Of a stretch of 64,000 bases of DNA, positions 37,216-49,507 are shown piece by piece. The position numbers and the translations under genes are program-made. Source of the DNA: Prochilodus magdalenae (taxonomy: Eukaryota; Chordata; Actinopteri; Characiformes; Prochilodontidae); assembly GCA_024036415.1 (NCBI GenBank), contig JAMWET010001278.1, positions 69,501 through 133,500 on the forward strand, given 5' to 3'. Within the stretch, counting starts at the first letter, position 1; every line of letters begins with the position of its first letter. The notes below the pieces were generated by a model, which was not told where the DNA came from, did not search any database, and worked only from the letters and a program-made list of their open reading frames with translations.

Positions 37216-38265
37216 GCCATAAACACACATATTTATATTATAGCTCCGCTCTCTCTAAAACCTGAAACTTGAACTTTTTCAGACACAAGCTAGCAGACTT
37301 CTGGCTTTCTCTATTCTGTCCTTGCAGTTTGAGGGTGGAAGACTGGCAGCATAATACACAGACCTTGGAGCATTAATGGCAGTGTGATTCTTCCACGCCA
37401 GACATCCAACATCCACCTTTTCAGTGCATTTTGTCTGAACTGATGTAGTTCATAGTAATATCAGTTTGGGTGTGCTGTGTGTTCATGTTAGCCAGTTGCT
37501 AAAAATAGCTATAGCTGTATCAGATTTAACGTCACTAAAGTTCCTTGGATAAGGCTCCAGGCCAGCAAAGTTATTTGTCAAGCATATTTGTTCACAGGAG
37601 AATAGAATTGACAATCATTCCAAGATCGCTCCACTCAAACTGCATTTTAACAACTAGTGGTGTTACCCTTGAAGTGGAAAATGGCACCACTATTATACTG
37701 AATGCTAATCGTACCTTTGTTACATTTCTAAGAAAAGTTATATTGCGATAAGCATCAGGTCATCTTTTACTGCCTTACCCATTCATATTGGGTAATAAGG
37801 GATTTATACCAGGGTGCACAAACCTTTGTGTGCCAGCGAAAACATATATACAGAACATGCGTGTATGTGTGCATTTGTGAACAGCTAAAAGTTTATAAAT
37901 ACTGGACGCATTTTAACAGCAATAACTGTTAATTAATTAAAAATAATCCCAGACTACGAAACTGGCAGCATACTACAGAGCAAGTAAAGTGTTCCACTGC
38001 TCATTAATAGCACTCTAAACTGCACCGTGTTATTCTGAGAAACTCGCTCAAATTCACAGTGAGAGAACAAAGAGAGCAAAGCCTCAGCCAAGGCAGATAC
38101 GGTTCAAAAATAAATACCTGAGTGTAAACCAAGATCTCACGGTTCACTGCAGCTCTGATAGGGCCACGCAGCATGCCCTAATGTTATGCTGGTCATAATC
38201 AATGATGGGCCCTGTTTTCTTATCATTCCGAGAGGCTTATTTAATCTGAAGTCACATACGCTTAG

Positions 38266-38400
38266 CGTCTACTTTATTAGAAACACCTGCCACGTACTTC
38301 CATTCATTGCTCACTTTATGAGCTCCACAAATCTTATAGCTTCACTATAAATGTGTACAAATACAAACCCAAGCCCATCTGTTCTCATACTGCTTTACCA
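38266..38400 (+). repeat. fragment of a fish DNA-element repeat
   Basis: CTACTTTATTAGAAACACCT, then the ATTCATTGCTCACTTTATGA stretch, resembles the common fish repeat whose edge reads CACTTTATTAGGTACACC. Recalled pattern only. Confidence 0.4.
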
Positions 38401-38739
38401 GCTTCCCTCTACATTATGTAGAATGTATAATGGCTGTTAGCCATTAGCTATTACAGGTAATAGACCATTTTTTGAATTGAACTGATCATTAATGAAGGGC
38501 TAGTGTATAGCTAAGGCAAACTGTGCGCCCAACGATGGACTACAGTCTCTAACTGCATACTAGAAGGTTGGGGGTTTCTAAAGAGGTGACCAGTGAATGT
38601 ATTTCCTAATGTACAAGTTAGGACAGGGCCTGACAAATCATCAGGTCTTGTGGTTTGGGACAGGCATTAGCCTCGGGTACCGCTCTGTTTTATTTGGATT
38701 TGTTCCTCTCTCTCTCTCTTTCCCTCTGTCTCTTTATAG

Positions 38740-38815
38740 GTGCATTCAACATAGTTCAGGAATTTAAGGAGTGGACAAATACACTCCTGAATGAAACCAG
38801 GGATGAAGTTCAAAG
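38740..38815 (+). other. possible orphan exon, plus strand
   Basis: A CT-rich run (38704-38735) leads to TTTATAG, then 76 nt of open sequence ending CAAAG before GTACAT. Read in the open frame it gives FNIVQEFKEWTNTLLNETRD. I recognise no family. It could be part of a plus-strand transcript inside the afap1 intron, or a chance match to splice signals. Confidence 0.25.
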
Positions 38816-39949
38816 GTACATCAGTGTCCCATGGATCATGAGAGGGATGTGTTGAATTAGCAGCCAAAATAACAGGAGCTTCAGCGTGGATGGCTGTAGT
38901 TTGACAGGTATCTTAAATTTTAAAAAACTCTACTGATAATAAATACTATTAGTTTTACGTAAAATACCAGTTCATCCCTGCATGACATGACAACATTCTG
39001 TAAAACTGTGTCTGCAATAATAAGTGTGTGTGAGTGAGTTTGGGGGTGGTTTGGGGTCTTCAGGATTTTATTTATTTATTTATTTATTTTTAGAGTACTT
39101 TAGGTTCTTAGTATTAACTAGGTATATGTAAGGTACCAACATCTTACACAACAGGACTGAGATCTGTGCTTGTGCTTACCACCTTGATACTCCAAATATT
39201 AATAAGGTACTTCACCATATCCTATATTAACGTGAAACCTGAAATCTATTGAACCCCAAATTATCATGTTACCTGAAATAAAGATCAGGGAACATGATAC
39301 TACTTTGGAGTTTGGACTTACGGGCTCCAAAAAAACGTTTTACCCATTTTTAAGCCCATGCAGACCTCTAGCATCCACGAAAGGCCGTTAATCAGATTGG
39401 GCCACACTCACCTCAGAGTGAGAGGCTCTAGTGTTCTGGCATGTGAGAATTTGATGAAAGAACAAAAGGACGGCTGAACTCCACAGGCATGCTGACTAAG
39501 TTATGGTCAAGAAGCATGCGTAGGCAGCTTGGATCCAGTGCTTATGCATGTCTTACTTGAAGAACAGTTGAAAGAGTGAGTGCTCTGTGTGCATGCTTGC
39601 GTGTGTGGCCGAGGGAACATGTGTATCGGCAGTGCACAGCCTTTCTGTGGTGCAAAGAGCACTGTGTGCATTGACATCATTCTGGAGAGAAAATCAGTTT
39701 GGAAATAGAGACATCAGCTCCACCCAGGGACGTCTGCAAGCCAGAGAAGTGTCAGTGCATTTGAGGGCCCAGTGGTTTTCCAAGTTAATGTTTGAGTTTC
39801 TTAGCTTTCCAGCAAAAGATCCGTCCTTATCTACACTCTCTGCCACTCAGCAAGGCCAAGAAGAGTCATTCAGAATGCTCTTGAGTTGATTAAAGGGTCC
39901 ATGCCGTAGAAAACTAAATTGTTATTTGAAATGAGAGTTGGATGGATCA

Positions 39950-40042
39950 GTACTGTGCAAATGTTTTGGGCACCAGAGAACATTAGAATTAAAAAGCTGT
40001 TTATCTGGGCAGAAAGAGTTTACTTGTTCAGGAAAACACCAT
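39950..40042 (+). repeat. Tc1-like terminal fragment
   Basis: GTACTGTGCAAATGTTTTGG followed by GCACC and GGGCAGAAAGAGTTTACTTG resembles the terminal part of a fish Tc1-like family whose ends read TACTGTGCAAAAGTTTTAGG. Only one end is present. Confidence 0.45.
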
Positions 40043-42305
40043 AGCTTTGTTCAGACTTTAGGATTAGATTCTAAAATCAGATGTTTTGAGATAGCTGTCT
40101 GCACTATTATTTAAAAAATGATCAGATCCGATTTGTATGGCCTGGCTAGGTATGTCACAATACCAGAAATGCAGTAGTCTATTCTAATATTTTAACAGTG
40201 AAATTCCACGGTTTTCGATACCCAGGGTGAAAAGGACTGAAAGGGGAATGAGGGAATTCAAGGGTGCTGTTTCTATTTCCGGTGGCAACCTCCACAGAGT
40301 GTCCGATCAGAACACAGAACAAGGTAGTACTCAGAGGAAGGTTTATTAACTTCACACCCACAACACAGAGATAGCTAGAACATATGTGGCTAGCAGTTTG
40401 TCCATTAATGCCGTCCACAAATATGCATTAATGTGCCAGGATGTAGAGACAGCAATGTTGATGTGTGGTTCAACACAGAATAAAGAGAAGTAAAGACAGT
40501 TGGCTAGTGTCTTTCAATGAACTAACACTTGTAAAGCTCCAAAGCATATAGTTAGGTTAGCTGTTGCTTATCACAAATAAGACACATATGAATGACCTCT
40601 CTGAGATGCACCATACACACAGCTAATCTTCACTTTAACAATAGTGCTCACAAGCTATCATATAAGCCAAACTTAACATGAACAAGCATAGACTAAAGAA
40701 ACAATGAAGCAAGATTAATGTTAGCATGCAAATAATAGCTAGCATGAATGGATGTATATTAGCAGACCTTTGAACCCCGAAACAGTTGTCTCAGAACTAA
40801 CATAAACTGCTTCTGTTTATATAACTCACCCTTAGATGCGCACACACACCAATAAACTAACAAAATATGACAGGTAAGAGACAACTGCTGCTCCATCTGA
40901 CTTTGCTGCTGCTGCAGTGATAACTAAGGAAGAAGAGGTCCACAAGGAGGCACCACTGGGTTTTGGTGGCCAATTTTCTGCCTGACTAAAAGTCTCCAAA
41001 AAAACACCAAATTGGCTATGGAATAAAGATGGGCTTTTGTACACAGGGTCAAAAACAAAACAGCCCTTGACATTCTTCTATGGCTGATGCTGTGATGGGA
41101 AAATGAGATCTCAGTTATTAGGTTTAGCTCAGTGTGAGAGATCAGAACACTACACTATCTGGATGACTCTCTTTGAGACGCTTCCCTATGCTGTAAGTGT
41201 TTTCTCCTATTAAAAAAAAACAAAAAAAACACAAATTTAATGTTTTTAATGTTTTTAGTGTTTTCCCTTTACAGGCTATCAGAAATCCAGTCTGGAAACA
41301 ATATGGATATGACAAAAGTCAGATTTGGGATGTCTGTCTGAAAAAAGCTTAATGTTAAAAAATAATTCCAAACTTTTCCTGACAAGGACATTGTCCAATA
41401 CCTGAAACACAGTGCTTCATTATGTTCCATCAAATGTGCTTGTGATTGAAATCAAGTGTCTGTGGGCACTGAAGGAAAATCTGTAATTAAACTTTGTCTT
41501 ACTAACTTAATCATGACTGCACATGACCACCCATAGTGCAGTCAGTCTGTAGAGTCATTGGAACAGAATGTGGGGGAAAATGATTAAATGTTGTGCTTTT
41601 CCTGGCTATCAAATGTGCCTTTCCAAAAGATCTAGACATCTAAAAGCTCCAACCTGCCTCAGCCTTTCAGTTCAAACGCAATAGTTTGTTCCGTACGTTT
41701 CAGCCCTAACTGCATTTTTGAACAGCAACTGTTGAGATTGCGAGGAGATGTAATGTACAAGGGGAATTCATCCCCTCATAAACCCTGAGGAATAGATCGT
41801 TGAAAAGACTAAGACGTAGGGAAAGCAACATATCTGCATTGTCAGACTTACTGGGTTCCTAAAAAAAACAACCACAACAAACAACCCTATTCACTCCCTT
41901 AACTGGGTAGATTCAATTAAGACACATGGTTCAGGTTGTGCACAACACTCGCCTTGTTTCTCATGAGCTGACAGTTAGACAGGGTAGAGAAGCAGGTCAC
42001 ACTGCTGCATTAAACCAAATCCTGAGGGTCGCTGTAACCCTCACAAAGGCGTGCAGCCATTGGAGAGGGCCACATACCATCAACCAAAGACAAAAGTATG
42101 GGTCAGTAGCGCAGAAAAACTGCTTTTAAGCATGGCACTCTCCAGCTGTGTCAAGAAAAGAAACATGTCAAATATGTGCTCAGGACAGAGTCATGCAGAC
42201 CTGAGGTTCTACACATGGACCTGCACCAGAGAAGAGCAAAGAAGGAGAAACACATCTGAAAGTGAGTCACCATGACAGAGCTGCAACACACAAAGTCCTC
42301 TAACT

Positions 42306-42700
42306 CAGGGTTTCTCAACTTGTGGGAAGCAGGAGTAATTCAAGACAAATTAAACACAGCCACCAGGAAACTGATTCGGACAATTAGCCAGTCAAAGATG
42401 GAGAACTTTCTGAAAAGGAGAAAGAATGTTAACACAGTTCCTCAGAAAAAGCAGAAAACCGTCTGCAGCCCACACTACATCTAATATGGACTTTTGCAGG
42501 GAGGAATGTGATGATGCCAACCCAAAAGCCTAGTGCGTGGGGTGTAGTTTGACTCTTTCAAGCGATGCGCTACAACCACTATAGCATCACAGTCCAGGCA
42601 GAGGAAAGCTTTTACAGTGGCTGAGGAATTGGTGCTGCCCGCTGCCAAAGATATGTGCCACAAGACGAGTCAATACCAAACAATTTACATAAAAAGTAGA
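42306..42700 (+). mobile_element. hAT (ZBED/SCAND3-like) transposase relic
   Basis: CAGGGTTTCTCAACTTGTGG looks like a hAT terminus. It is followed by MENFLKRRKNVNT at 42401, the style of N-terminus seen in ZBED/SCAND3-like hAT transposases. Further on, in another frame, FTVAEELVLPAAKDMC (about 42610-42660) matches the conserved H-T-I-A-E-E-L-(I/V)-L-P-A-A stretch of that family. Large parts between and after are missing, so no functional protein is possible. Confidence 0.6.
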
Positions 42701-43264
42701 GTTTAGCTTTTCTGTGCCGTTACACTTTTTAGTTATAAACAGTGGGGCCGCGAGGTTGTGAAGGTTGAGGCCTTGCTCTAACCAAACACAAAGTCCCCCT
42801 CAAAATAGCTATTTAATACAAGCAAGCAACGCAATCCAATGAAAGGGTAATGGCTGCCTATTTTTAAAAAAGGAATGTCACCGACAGCCATTCAGGTTTC
42901 AAGTGCATCACTCTAAAGAAAGTCTACAGAGCCTAAATTATTCACAGGTGATAGTAACCACACATCCAATGGGGTTAATGCTTTTAAAAGTCATCCTACA
43001 GAAAGCTAAAGCTAACACAAGGTTGGCAATAAAGTTTTTAGCCTAAATCTTGTTTTTTAAATCCATTCATGGTGGATTCAGTGTTATTTTACCATTACCA
43101 ACATTACATATGAAGACTCAGAAGACACACGTACAGTCACAGTGCCTTTGGGATAATAAATAAAGCGTCAGTTTGCAAACTGCTATGAGTCAGCAAGAGT
43201 TTCTACAGTTTACCATTCAGAATGCATTTCTAACTCACCAATACATCGAAAACAGAAAGTGGAC

Positions 43265-43289
43265 AGAGAGAGAGAGAGAGAGAGAGAGA
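43265..43289. repeat. (GA)n microsatellite
   Basis: A perfect AG run of about 12 units. Confidence 0.95.
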
Positions 43290-44109
43290 CTGTGGTATTT
43301 CAGGCAAGTCTCTGAAAACTGAGTGAATTCACAGCCTTCACACCACCTGCACGAGTTTAGAAGGAGGTGGGCTCATGTTGGGACAGAGGCGTTAAGGCGT
43401 GTGGCTCCTGCGTCCCACTCACTGTTCACAGAGGCTTTAATGGTCAAAGTCTGCTTTGGTCGGAGTCGGGCTCATGAACTTAATACAAAACAACCTTCTT
43501 TCTTCTCAGTTTTATGAGATTGACATTCAGTAACTCTTGTGCTCTCTGTGCTGTCTGTACTTGAAAATTTACTGTTGCCACACAGAAAGAGCTGTGTGTT
43601 TCTAATAGCGTGTGCTTTGTCAAATTTATTGAAGGATAAACTGGCTTCATGATGTAACTGAGGAAGACCGCTGAACTTATTAGAGTGTCAAATATAACTC
43701 ACTTGCTCCTCATAAATACTGCTTCAAATGAAGTGTTTGAAGTGAAGAACCCTGACGAACTGTTATTCAGCTACACTTCATGTTTGGCTGAAAGAAAAAG
43801 AGTTTTTGAAATGTTTGTTCACATTAGTGCACAAATTATTATTCTCCTGGCTTTTGTTAACACGGCAGCAGCTAATGCTAATTAGCTCTTCCAATCACAG
43901 CTGGATGTACAGCGAGCCTAAGCCACAACCTACATCTGTAACTGTTACCAGTACGTCATGATTAAAGATCCAAATGGCTTTTACTGTGCATGATTTATGA
44001 GGGAAATCTGTGAAAAATAAAGAAAAGTGTGCAAAAAGTGTAAAAACAATCTAAAAAAGTAAAAACAATCTATTTAATGTTGTACCATATGAAATTTTTT
44101 TTCTTTTTT

Positions 44110-44375
44110 TTTTTGGTTAACACACATCCAAATTTGATGTATGCAACATGACTCAAAAACAATCAATACAAGTAATAGTTCAGGATTACAGGCAGGGCTG
44201 GGCCATTCCTGGATGCTCTTTTTCTATCCAAGCATGGTATCTTGTTAATTCCTATTACAACATCCCTATTCCTTCATTGTTTCTGTCACAACTTTTTCGG
44301 AACATGTGGCAGGCATCAATTTTAGAATGACTAAAAGAAACAGAACGATAAAGCATCAGGCAACATATTTGCAAC
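44110..44375 (+). repeat. fragment of a fish non-coding dispersed repeat
   Basis: TCACAACTTTTTCGGAACAT, GGCAGGCATCAATTTTAGAA and TAAAGCATCAGGCAACATAT resemble the right part of a common fish repeat (ACTTTTTTGTACCATGTTGC style), recalled from memory. Confidence 0.45.
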
Positions 44376-45554
44376 AGCACAATATTAGGATTCTATTTCC
44401 AGGGTTTTCATACTGGTTGGCACCATATTGTGCTTGTGTGCTCCTCCAGTGGTTTTGCTGCAGGTTTCTTATAAACACTGTTGTCAAATCTCTCATTAAA
44501 TATGAATGTACTGACATCTAAAGAGAAAACATGAAAGACTACATTGCAATCATGTTGTAAATGATCAAAACTGATGATCGCACAATTATTCATATAGCAG
44601 ATAGGATAAAAACATGACATTTTCTGATTTTCTTTCATCCCAAACAACACAACTAAACTGCCTTAACTAGCCGTGTCACTGGTATTTGCAAGTTTGGTGT
44701 CCCAGTGTAATAACCGTTAAAGGCAGAGTAGGCAAATCAGACCACAGATAAGCTGATCTCTCTCTGTGGCTAGTAAGCTACACATGCATAATGTAGAACT
44801 GACTCTTACATCCTTCACATCACGTAGGGGTTAACGATTAATTTTGTGGACAGGCCTTAGATACATTTATTTAGAGTCTTTCCTACACAGCTAGCTCACA
44901 GGCTTGTTAGGTAGGTCAGTTTAGCTTTGGTTTTCTCTAGTTCATAAAAGCTGGTCTATTGACAAAAAACTCCAATCCAATCTCAAAAATGAGCACTACC
45001 AAAACACAAATTAGAAACAGATTAGCTGGAATGCTGATTGCCTGTTCTGGATCCTTTTTGCAAAACCTTCCTGCAATTTAAGGAGCAGGTCAGCAGCTGT
45101 TAATCAAGGATCTGGAGATACCACACGCTGTGCAATACTATTGACAAAAGGCTACATCTTCTCCACATGTGCTGAATTAAGACACAATACAAACACACAC
45201 ACATAATCACACACTCTTTAGGATTATCTTACATTGCCGGGAAGCATTTATCATACTTGAAACGTCAAGATCTGGAACAGAGGGTTACTAATGAAAGCCA
45301 TCCTTCCTCACAGTGCTGACCTGGTGAGCTCACCATAATCATCATCATCATCACAAGACAGTTCAGACTAGGTTAATTCCACATAGCCCATTTACATTCT
45401 TAGAGTATCACCATTCATTATATATTATTGAATCATGAATTTGATCAGTCAGCAGGCCAGAATTACAGAAAGAACATATCTGTATCATTTTAAAATAGTT
45501 TCTGTATACAGACACCTGGTGATGTAGTTCAAACCATTAGAGGTGAGTCAGATA

Positions 45555-45645
45555 TGTGGCCATGCCAAGCCCAAGTCAAGACCAAGACTTTGTAGATGTT
45601 GAGTCCAAGCCAAGACCCAGACCAGGAGTGGCAAGACTGAGATTT
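45555..45645. repeat. AAGTCAAGACCAAGAC-type low-complexity repeat
   Basis: Tandem variants of CAAGCCCAAGTCAAGACCAA and GAGTCCAAGCCAAGACCCAG. Similar blocks are frequent in fish introns. Confidence 0.6.
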
Positions 45646-46723
45646 ACTAGAACTAGTACTACAGATATGTAAAATACTAGTTTATCCCAGGAACTTGTTG
45701 CTTAGCAACAAAGCAAATAATTGGAAAACAGTGTCTGCAATAAATCATTTCTGTTTTTGTATTGTTCAAATAAGGCCCAACTGCTGTAACCGCTACAGCA
45801 TCAAAGGTGTAGCTGCCCTATCATTTAAGGTGCAACTTCAATCTTCCAGTTGGTTTTGGGTCTTGAATTTAACAATACTAATAGGGCCTATCAGGTCATA
45901 GTTCAAGGTACAAGGTCGGGTTTGGGCATCAATTGCATTCAAGTAATAACTAGCTCGCCATATTACGAACTACACTCACTGTACTGCAAAAAATCTAGCT
46001 GCAAGTTTCTAACTGCAAAAGTACCAAATGAGCACACGATTGGGATTTACAGTGCTCAACCATTTCTAAATCACACACCCTGGTCTGCCCAGTTACATGC
46101 TTTTCTTAATGAAGTTTACCATGACTCATTTGGATTGAAACACAATGAGTATGATTAATAAATGTAACTAGTGTTGCTTACAATAACGTCAAAGACCATT
46201 TTAATCATGAATGTGCATTGCTTTATGGTGGTGAGGTAAGGGCTCTGGGCTAATGTTGTACCATTTGACACTAGGAGCGACATCATGGAACTCTGCAGCA
46301 CATATGGAGGAGCAGCAGTATATAAGCCTGGCTCATATCCAGAACACTCAGTTCTGGAAGGAAGGTGGGAAGAGAGAAAGTAAAGAGCATGCAAAACTAG
46401 GTCAGGACTGGAGCACGCACAACACCGCTTCAACACACATTTCTCTGGTGTAAGACACTGGCTATATGTCAGGATATGTTTGGGTTGGGCCTCTTAGACA
46501 TGGTCCCCTCCTCTTCAAACATACAGACACGAAATTCCCACTCCCCCCACCACCCCAAGAGGAGTTCTGATAGCTCCGATAGATTCAAGTGGTTAGGCAG
46601 ATTCTCTCTACACATTAAGGCCATATGCACAGCCACAATCAAGCACAGTAAAGCTAATTTATCATTGAAGAACGTACATTAAAAACACCTGCGTCCAGTA
46701 TGACTCACTCCCAAGTAGCTAAA

Positions 46724-46724
<1 letters not shown>

Positions 46725-46759
<35 letters not shown>
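46725..46759. repeat. (CA)n microsatellite
   Basis: A perfect run of about 17 units. Confidence 0.95.
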
Positions 46760-46968
46760 ATGAACTAAAACATGGCAGCCAGAGTGGAAACTCAAATGAA
46801 TGACTGTACTATAGCTTCCTCTCATGCTGTTTTACACATTTCTTCAAGCACCTCAAAGCAGCTCCCTCGTTTTCTCCCTACCACTTCCTCCCTGTTCAAT
46901 CCAGCCATACATTCAATCATCCATCCTTCTCTTGTTCTTTCTTTCTTCTCATCCTGTCACACTAACAG

Positions 46969-47202
46969 CTCTACATCTCCACGCCCAAGCAGCAGGCGCA
47001 GCTTCATCAGTACCAGCTGCTCATAGCCAATAAGCTACAGACGGACAGCGAGGAGGGCGGCTCAGCAGGATCATCAGTCATCTCACACACATGCAAATTG
47101 GTTTTTATACAGTGTCAGGATGGGGGGGGTATATCCCAAATGTATTATGTATTGCTGTCCAAATTAAATGCTTTTAAACATTGCAGCATAAACATTGTCT
47201 GA
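46969..47202 (+). other. candidate orphan coding exon, plus strand
   Basis: A strong pyrimidine tract (46926-46950) ends in CACTAACAG at 46968. The frame that starts at 46969 is open for 77 codons to TGA at 47200-47202. Its first third reads like a real helical protein: KQQAQLHQYQLLIANKLQ, then TDSEEGGSAGSS. After about 47070 the translation becomes ordinary and no good GT donor follows SAGSS, so the conserved-looking part is about 100 nt. I do not recognise the family. It may be an exon of a plus-strand gene nested in the afap1 intron, a relic exon, or coincidence. Confidence 0.3.
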
Positions 47203-47341
47203 AAATTTTTATGATATTGATATTTTATGTTTGAACCAATATAATGATTTTATGATTGAACCAATAAAATTAATTGAGCAAAAAATCTCTTTGTATTAAC
47301 TTACATTAACAGCTAAAAATGTACCATGAAATATTTATATC

Positions 47342-47370
47342 ATAATAATAATAATAATAATAATAATAAC
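47342..47370. repeat. (TAA)n microsatellite
   Basis: A perfect ATA/TAA run of about nine units. Confidence 0.95.
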
Positions 47371-48552
47371 ATTGCAATTATGTCACAGTTTTGTAGGTTA
47401 TCTCTGTTATACTCTGTCTGGTCCTGAAAATGTATGAAAACAAGCGCAGACACACACAACCCCACTCTGCCATCTGGCCGGGCAGTAGCGGTGGCCTCAT
47501 AGTCAGTTAAGGCTCCAGTCAGTTGGGAGCCCCAAAGGGGGCAGGGCAGAGAGAAGGAGGGGAGGGTGGGGGCAAAACACAATTAAGAACACAATCTGCC
47601 CTCATACAAAATGCATAAGCTCAGAAGCAGGAAGCATCCATCTCTCACTCATCCTTTCCCAAACATCTACAAACAAATCCTACTTTGCACTCATTTCCTC
47701 TGGCCCCACCGTTCTCAGTGGCATGACTGAGACTGTAGACAGAAGCTCTTAGTGAGTCCAGGCTGATACAGATCATAAGTAGTCCTCTAATTACAGGCTA
47801 CTAGGACTTATGTGGCGACTTCATACACAAGTCATACACAGAGATTCTTTGAGTGTGTCAAAAGAGCAGTTCTATGGCAATAAACTCCACTACAGAGTGT
47901 GGGATTATGTTATCTGCTCAGTATAGAAAGCAAAGTCTAAATAAAAGACCAAACATGATACCTATACACAGCCACCACCCCCATACGCACACACTAAATA
48001 ATGACCTCCCTGAATCAGGACTAGCGCAGTGACCTCTGCACAGAGCAGTTATGGGGAAAACTTCCTTTCCTGAAGCACATACACACTCCTAACACACACA
48101 CACACTTAGACAGGACACTTGTAACAACACTCTTGGGGGGATACCATATTTCTGTGGCCGGAAATAGCAGAGTTCATGTGCAGTCATCAGTAACCCACTA
48201 GGGTTCTGCAAGAGGGCTGTTAGCCACCAGGGGGCTATGAGAGACATGCTATTATAATACAGCCAGCAGTGAGGGGGCGTGGCTGCAGGACAGTAGGGAG
48301 ACATATCTTAATGCAGTGTACATTACGTTTACATTTATTTAACCACAATAAGAGTGAATGAGTACAGAACATGGATGAAGATATGAATATGGAAATTTTG
48401 GTGTCAGTGTCAGAATCAATACACTAAAGGTTTCTGCATTAATACTGCTATATTATAATTCAGTGAACCCTAAGTGGTTTGTGAGCCTTTTAGAATATGT
48501 ATGACCTATAACATAATTTTCATAATTAAAGCAAAGTAGACATTATTAAACA

Positions 48553-49507
48553 TATTATACTTGGTCAGTTATTTATTGAGAAAAAAATTGTATCCAGGAT
48601 TACATATCTCTGAGTGGCAAAAGCATTTGAACCTCAAGTTAACTTGAAAGTGAAATTAAAGTGTTCTCAATCGGTGGGATGAATATTAGATGTGTGTGGT
48701 CATGTATTTAAGGGATCAGACAGATCTTCATAACACACTTGTAGTGCTGTGTCCTGGTATGAACAAATAAGATTTTTGAGGGCCTGGGAAAATGAACTGT
48801 TGATGTTGATTGGGCTAGAAAGAATTACAAAATCTTCTCTAAAGAGGTTGGACTCCACAAATCCACAGTCAGACAGTCAAGTTCAAGATCATTTTTATCC
48901 TCTCCAGGAATGGACGACCACCTAAGAACACTCAGAGAGCACGGCTTGTGATAGTCCACAAGGTCCCAAAGGAACCCATGGTAACTTTTAAGCAACTAAA
49001 GCCCTTTTTCACATTGGCTAATGTTAATGTTCAGGAGTCCAACATCAGGAGAACTCTGAACAGCAGTGATGTGGTTGAAGGTTAAAGACACTGCTTTCCA
49101 AAAAGAATATTGCTGCCCATCTGCAGTTTGCTAAAGATCACAGAGACAAGCCAGAACACTGAAAAAGAAAGTGTATGGGAAGATGAGACCAAAACAGAAC
49201 TTAAGTAAGTCAGTAAGTAAGTAAGTCTGTATGCAGCACTTTTCTAGAACAAGTCTCAAAGTGCTTTTTAATGCAACACAATAAAATACTATGTGAAAGA
49301 ACATACACCTTATCCCATCTTTGAAACATGGTGGTGGTAGTACCATGGTTTGGGCTTGTTTTCATCGATGGAACAACTAGCTCTGAATTCTACAAAAGGG
49401 GGTCACACCAGATATTCATATACTTATATTCACATACTTTTATCACTTTTATCACAGATATTTAATATTGGACCATTTCCTCAATAAATAAATGACCAAG
49501 CATAATA
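48553..49507 (+). mobile_element. Tc1-like element with both inverted termini, internally rearranged
   Basis: The left terminus TTATACTTGGTCAGTTATTT and following bases pair with the inverted right end, which reads TTATGCTTGGTCATTTATTT on the opposite strand. TA dinucleotides lie at both edges. Inside are transposase remnants: the DNA for AGGAATGGACGACCACCTAA, GATGAGACCAAAACAGAACT, and then TTATCCCATCTTTGAAACAT and GGTGGTGGTAGTACCATGGT. A foreign segment at about 49200-49305 replaces the region after the DE(T)K motif, and a later deletion removes the C-terminal half. Non-functional. Confidence 0.85.
49200..49305 (+). repeat. insert inside the Tc1-like element
   Basis: Starts with AAGTAAGTCAGTAAGTAAGT and contains CAGCACTTTTCTAGAACAAG followed by TCTCAAAGTGCTTTTTAATG. 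This resembles the 3' tail motif of fish retroposons (TATAGCGCTTTTCTAGA...CAAAGTGCTTT). Confidence 0.5.

Noticed and set aside
39587..39889. 100-codon plus-strand frame
   Set aside because: No family resemblance and no splice signals at sensible positions.
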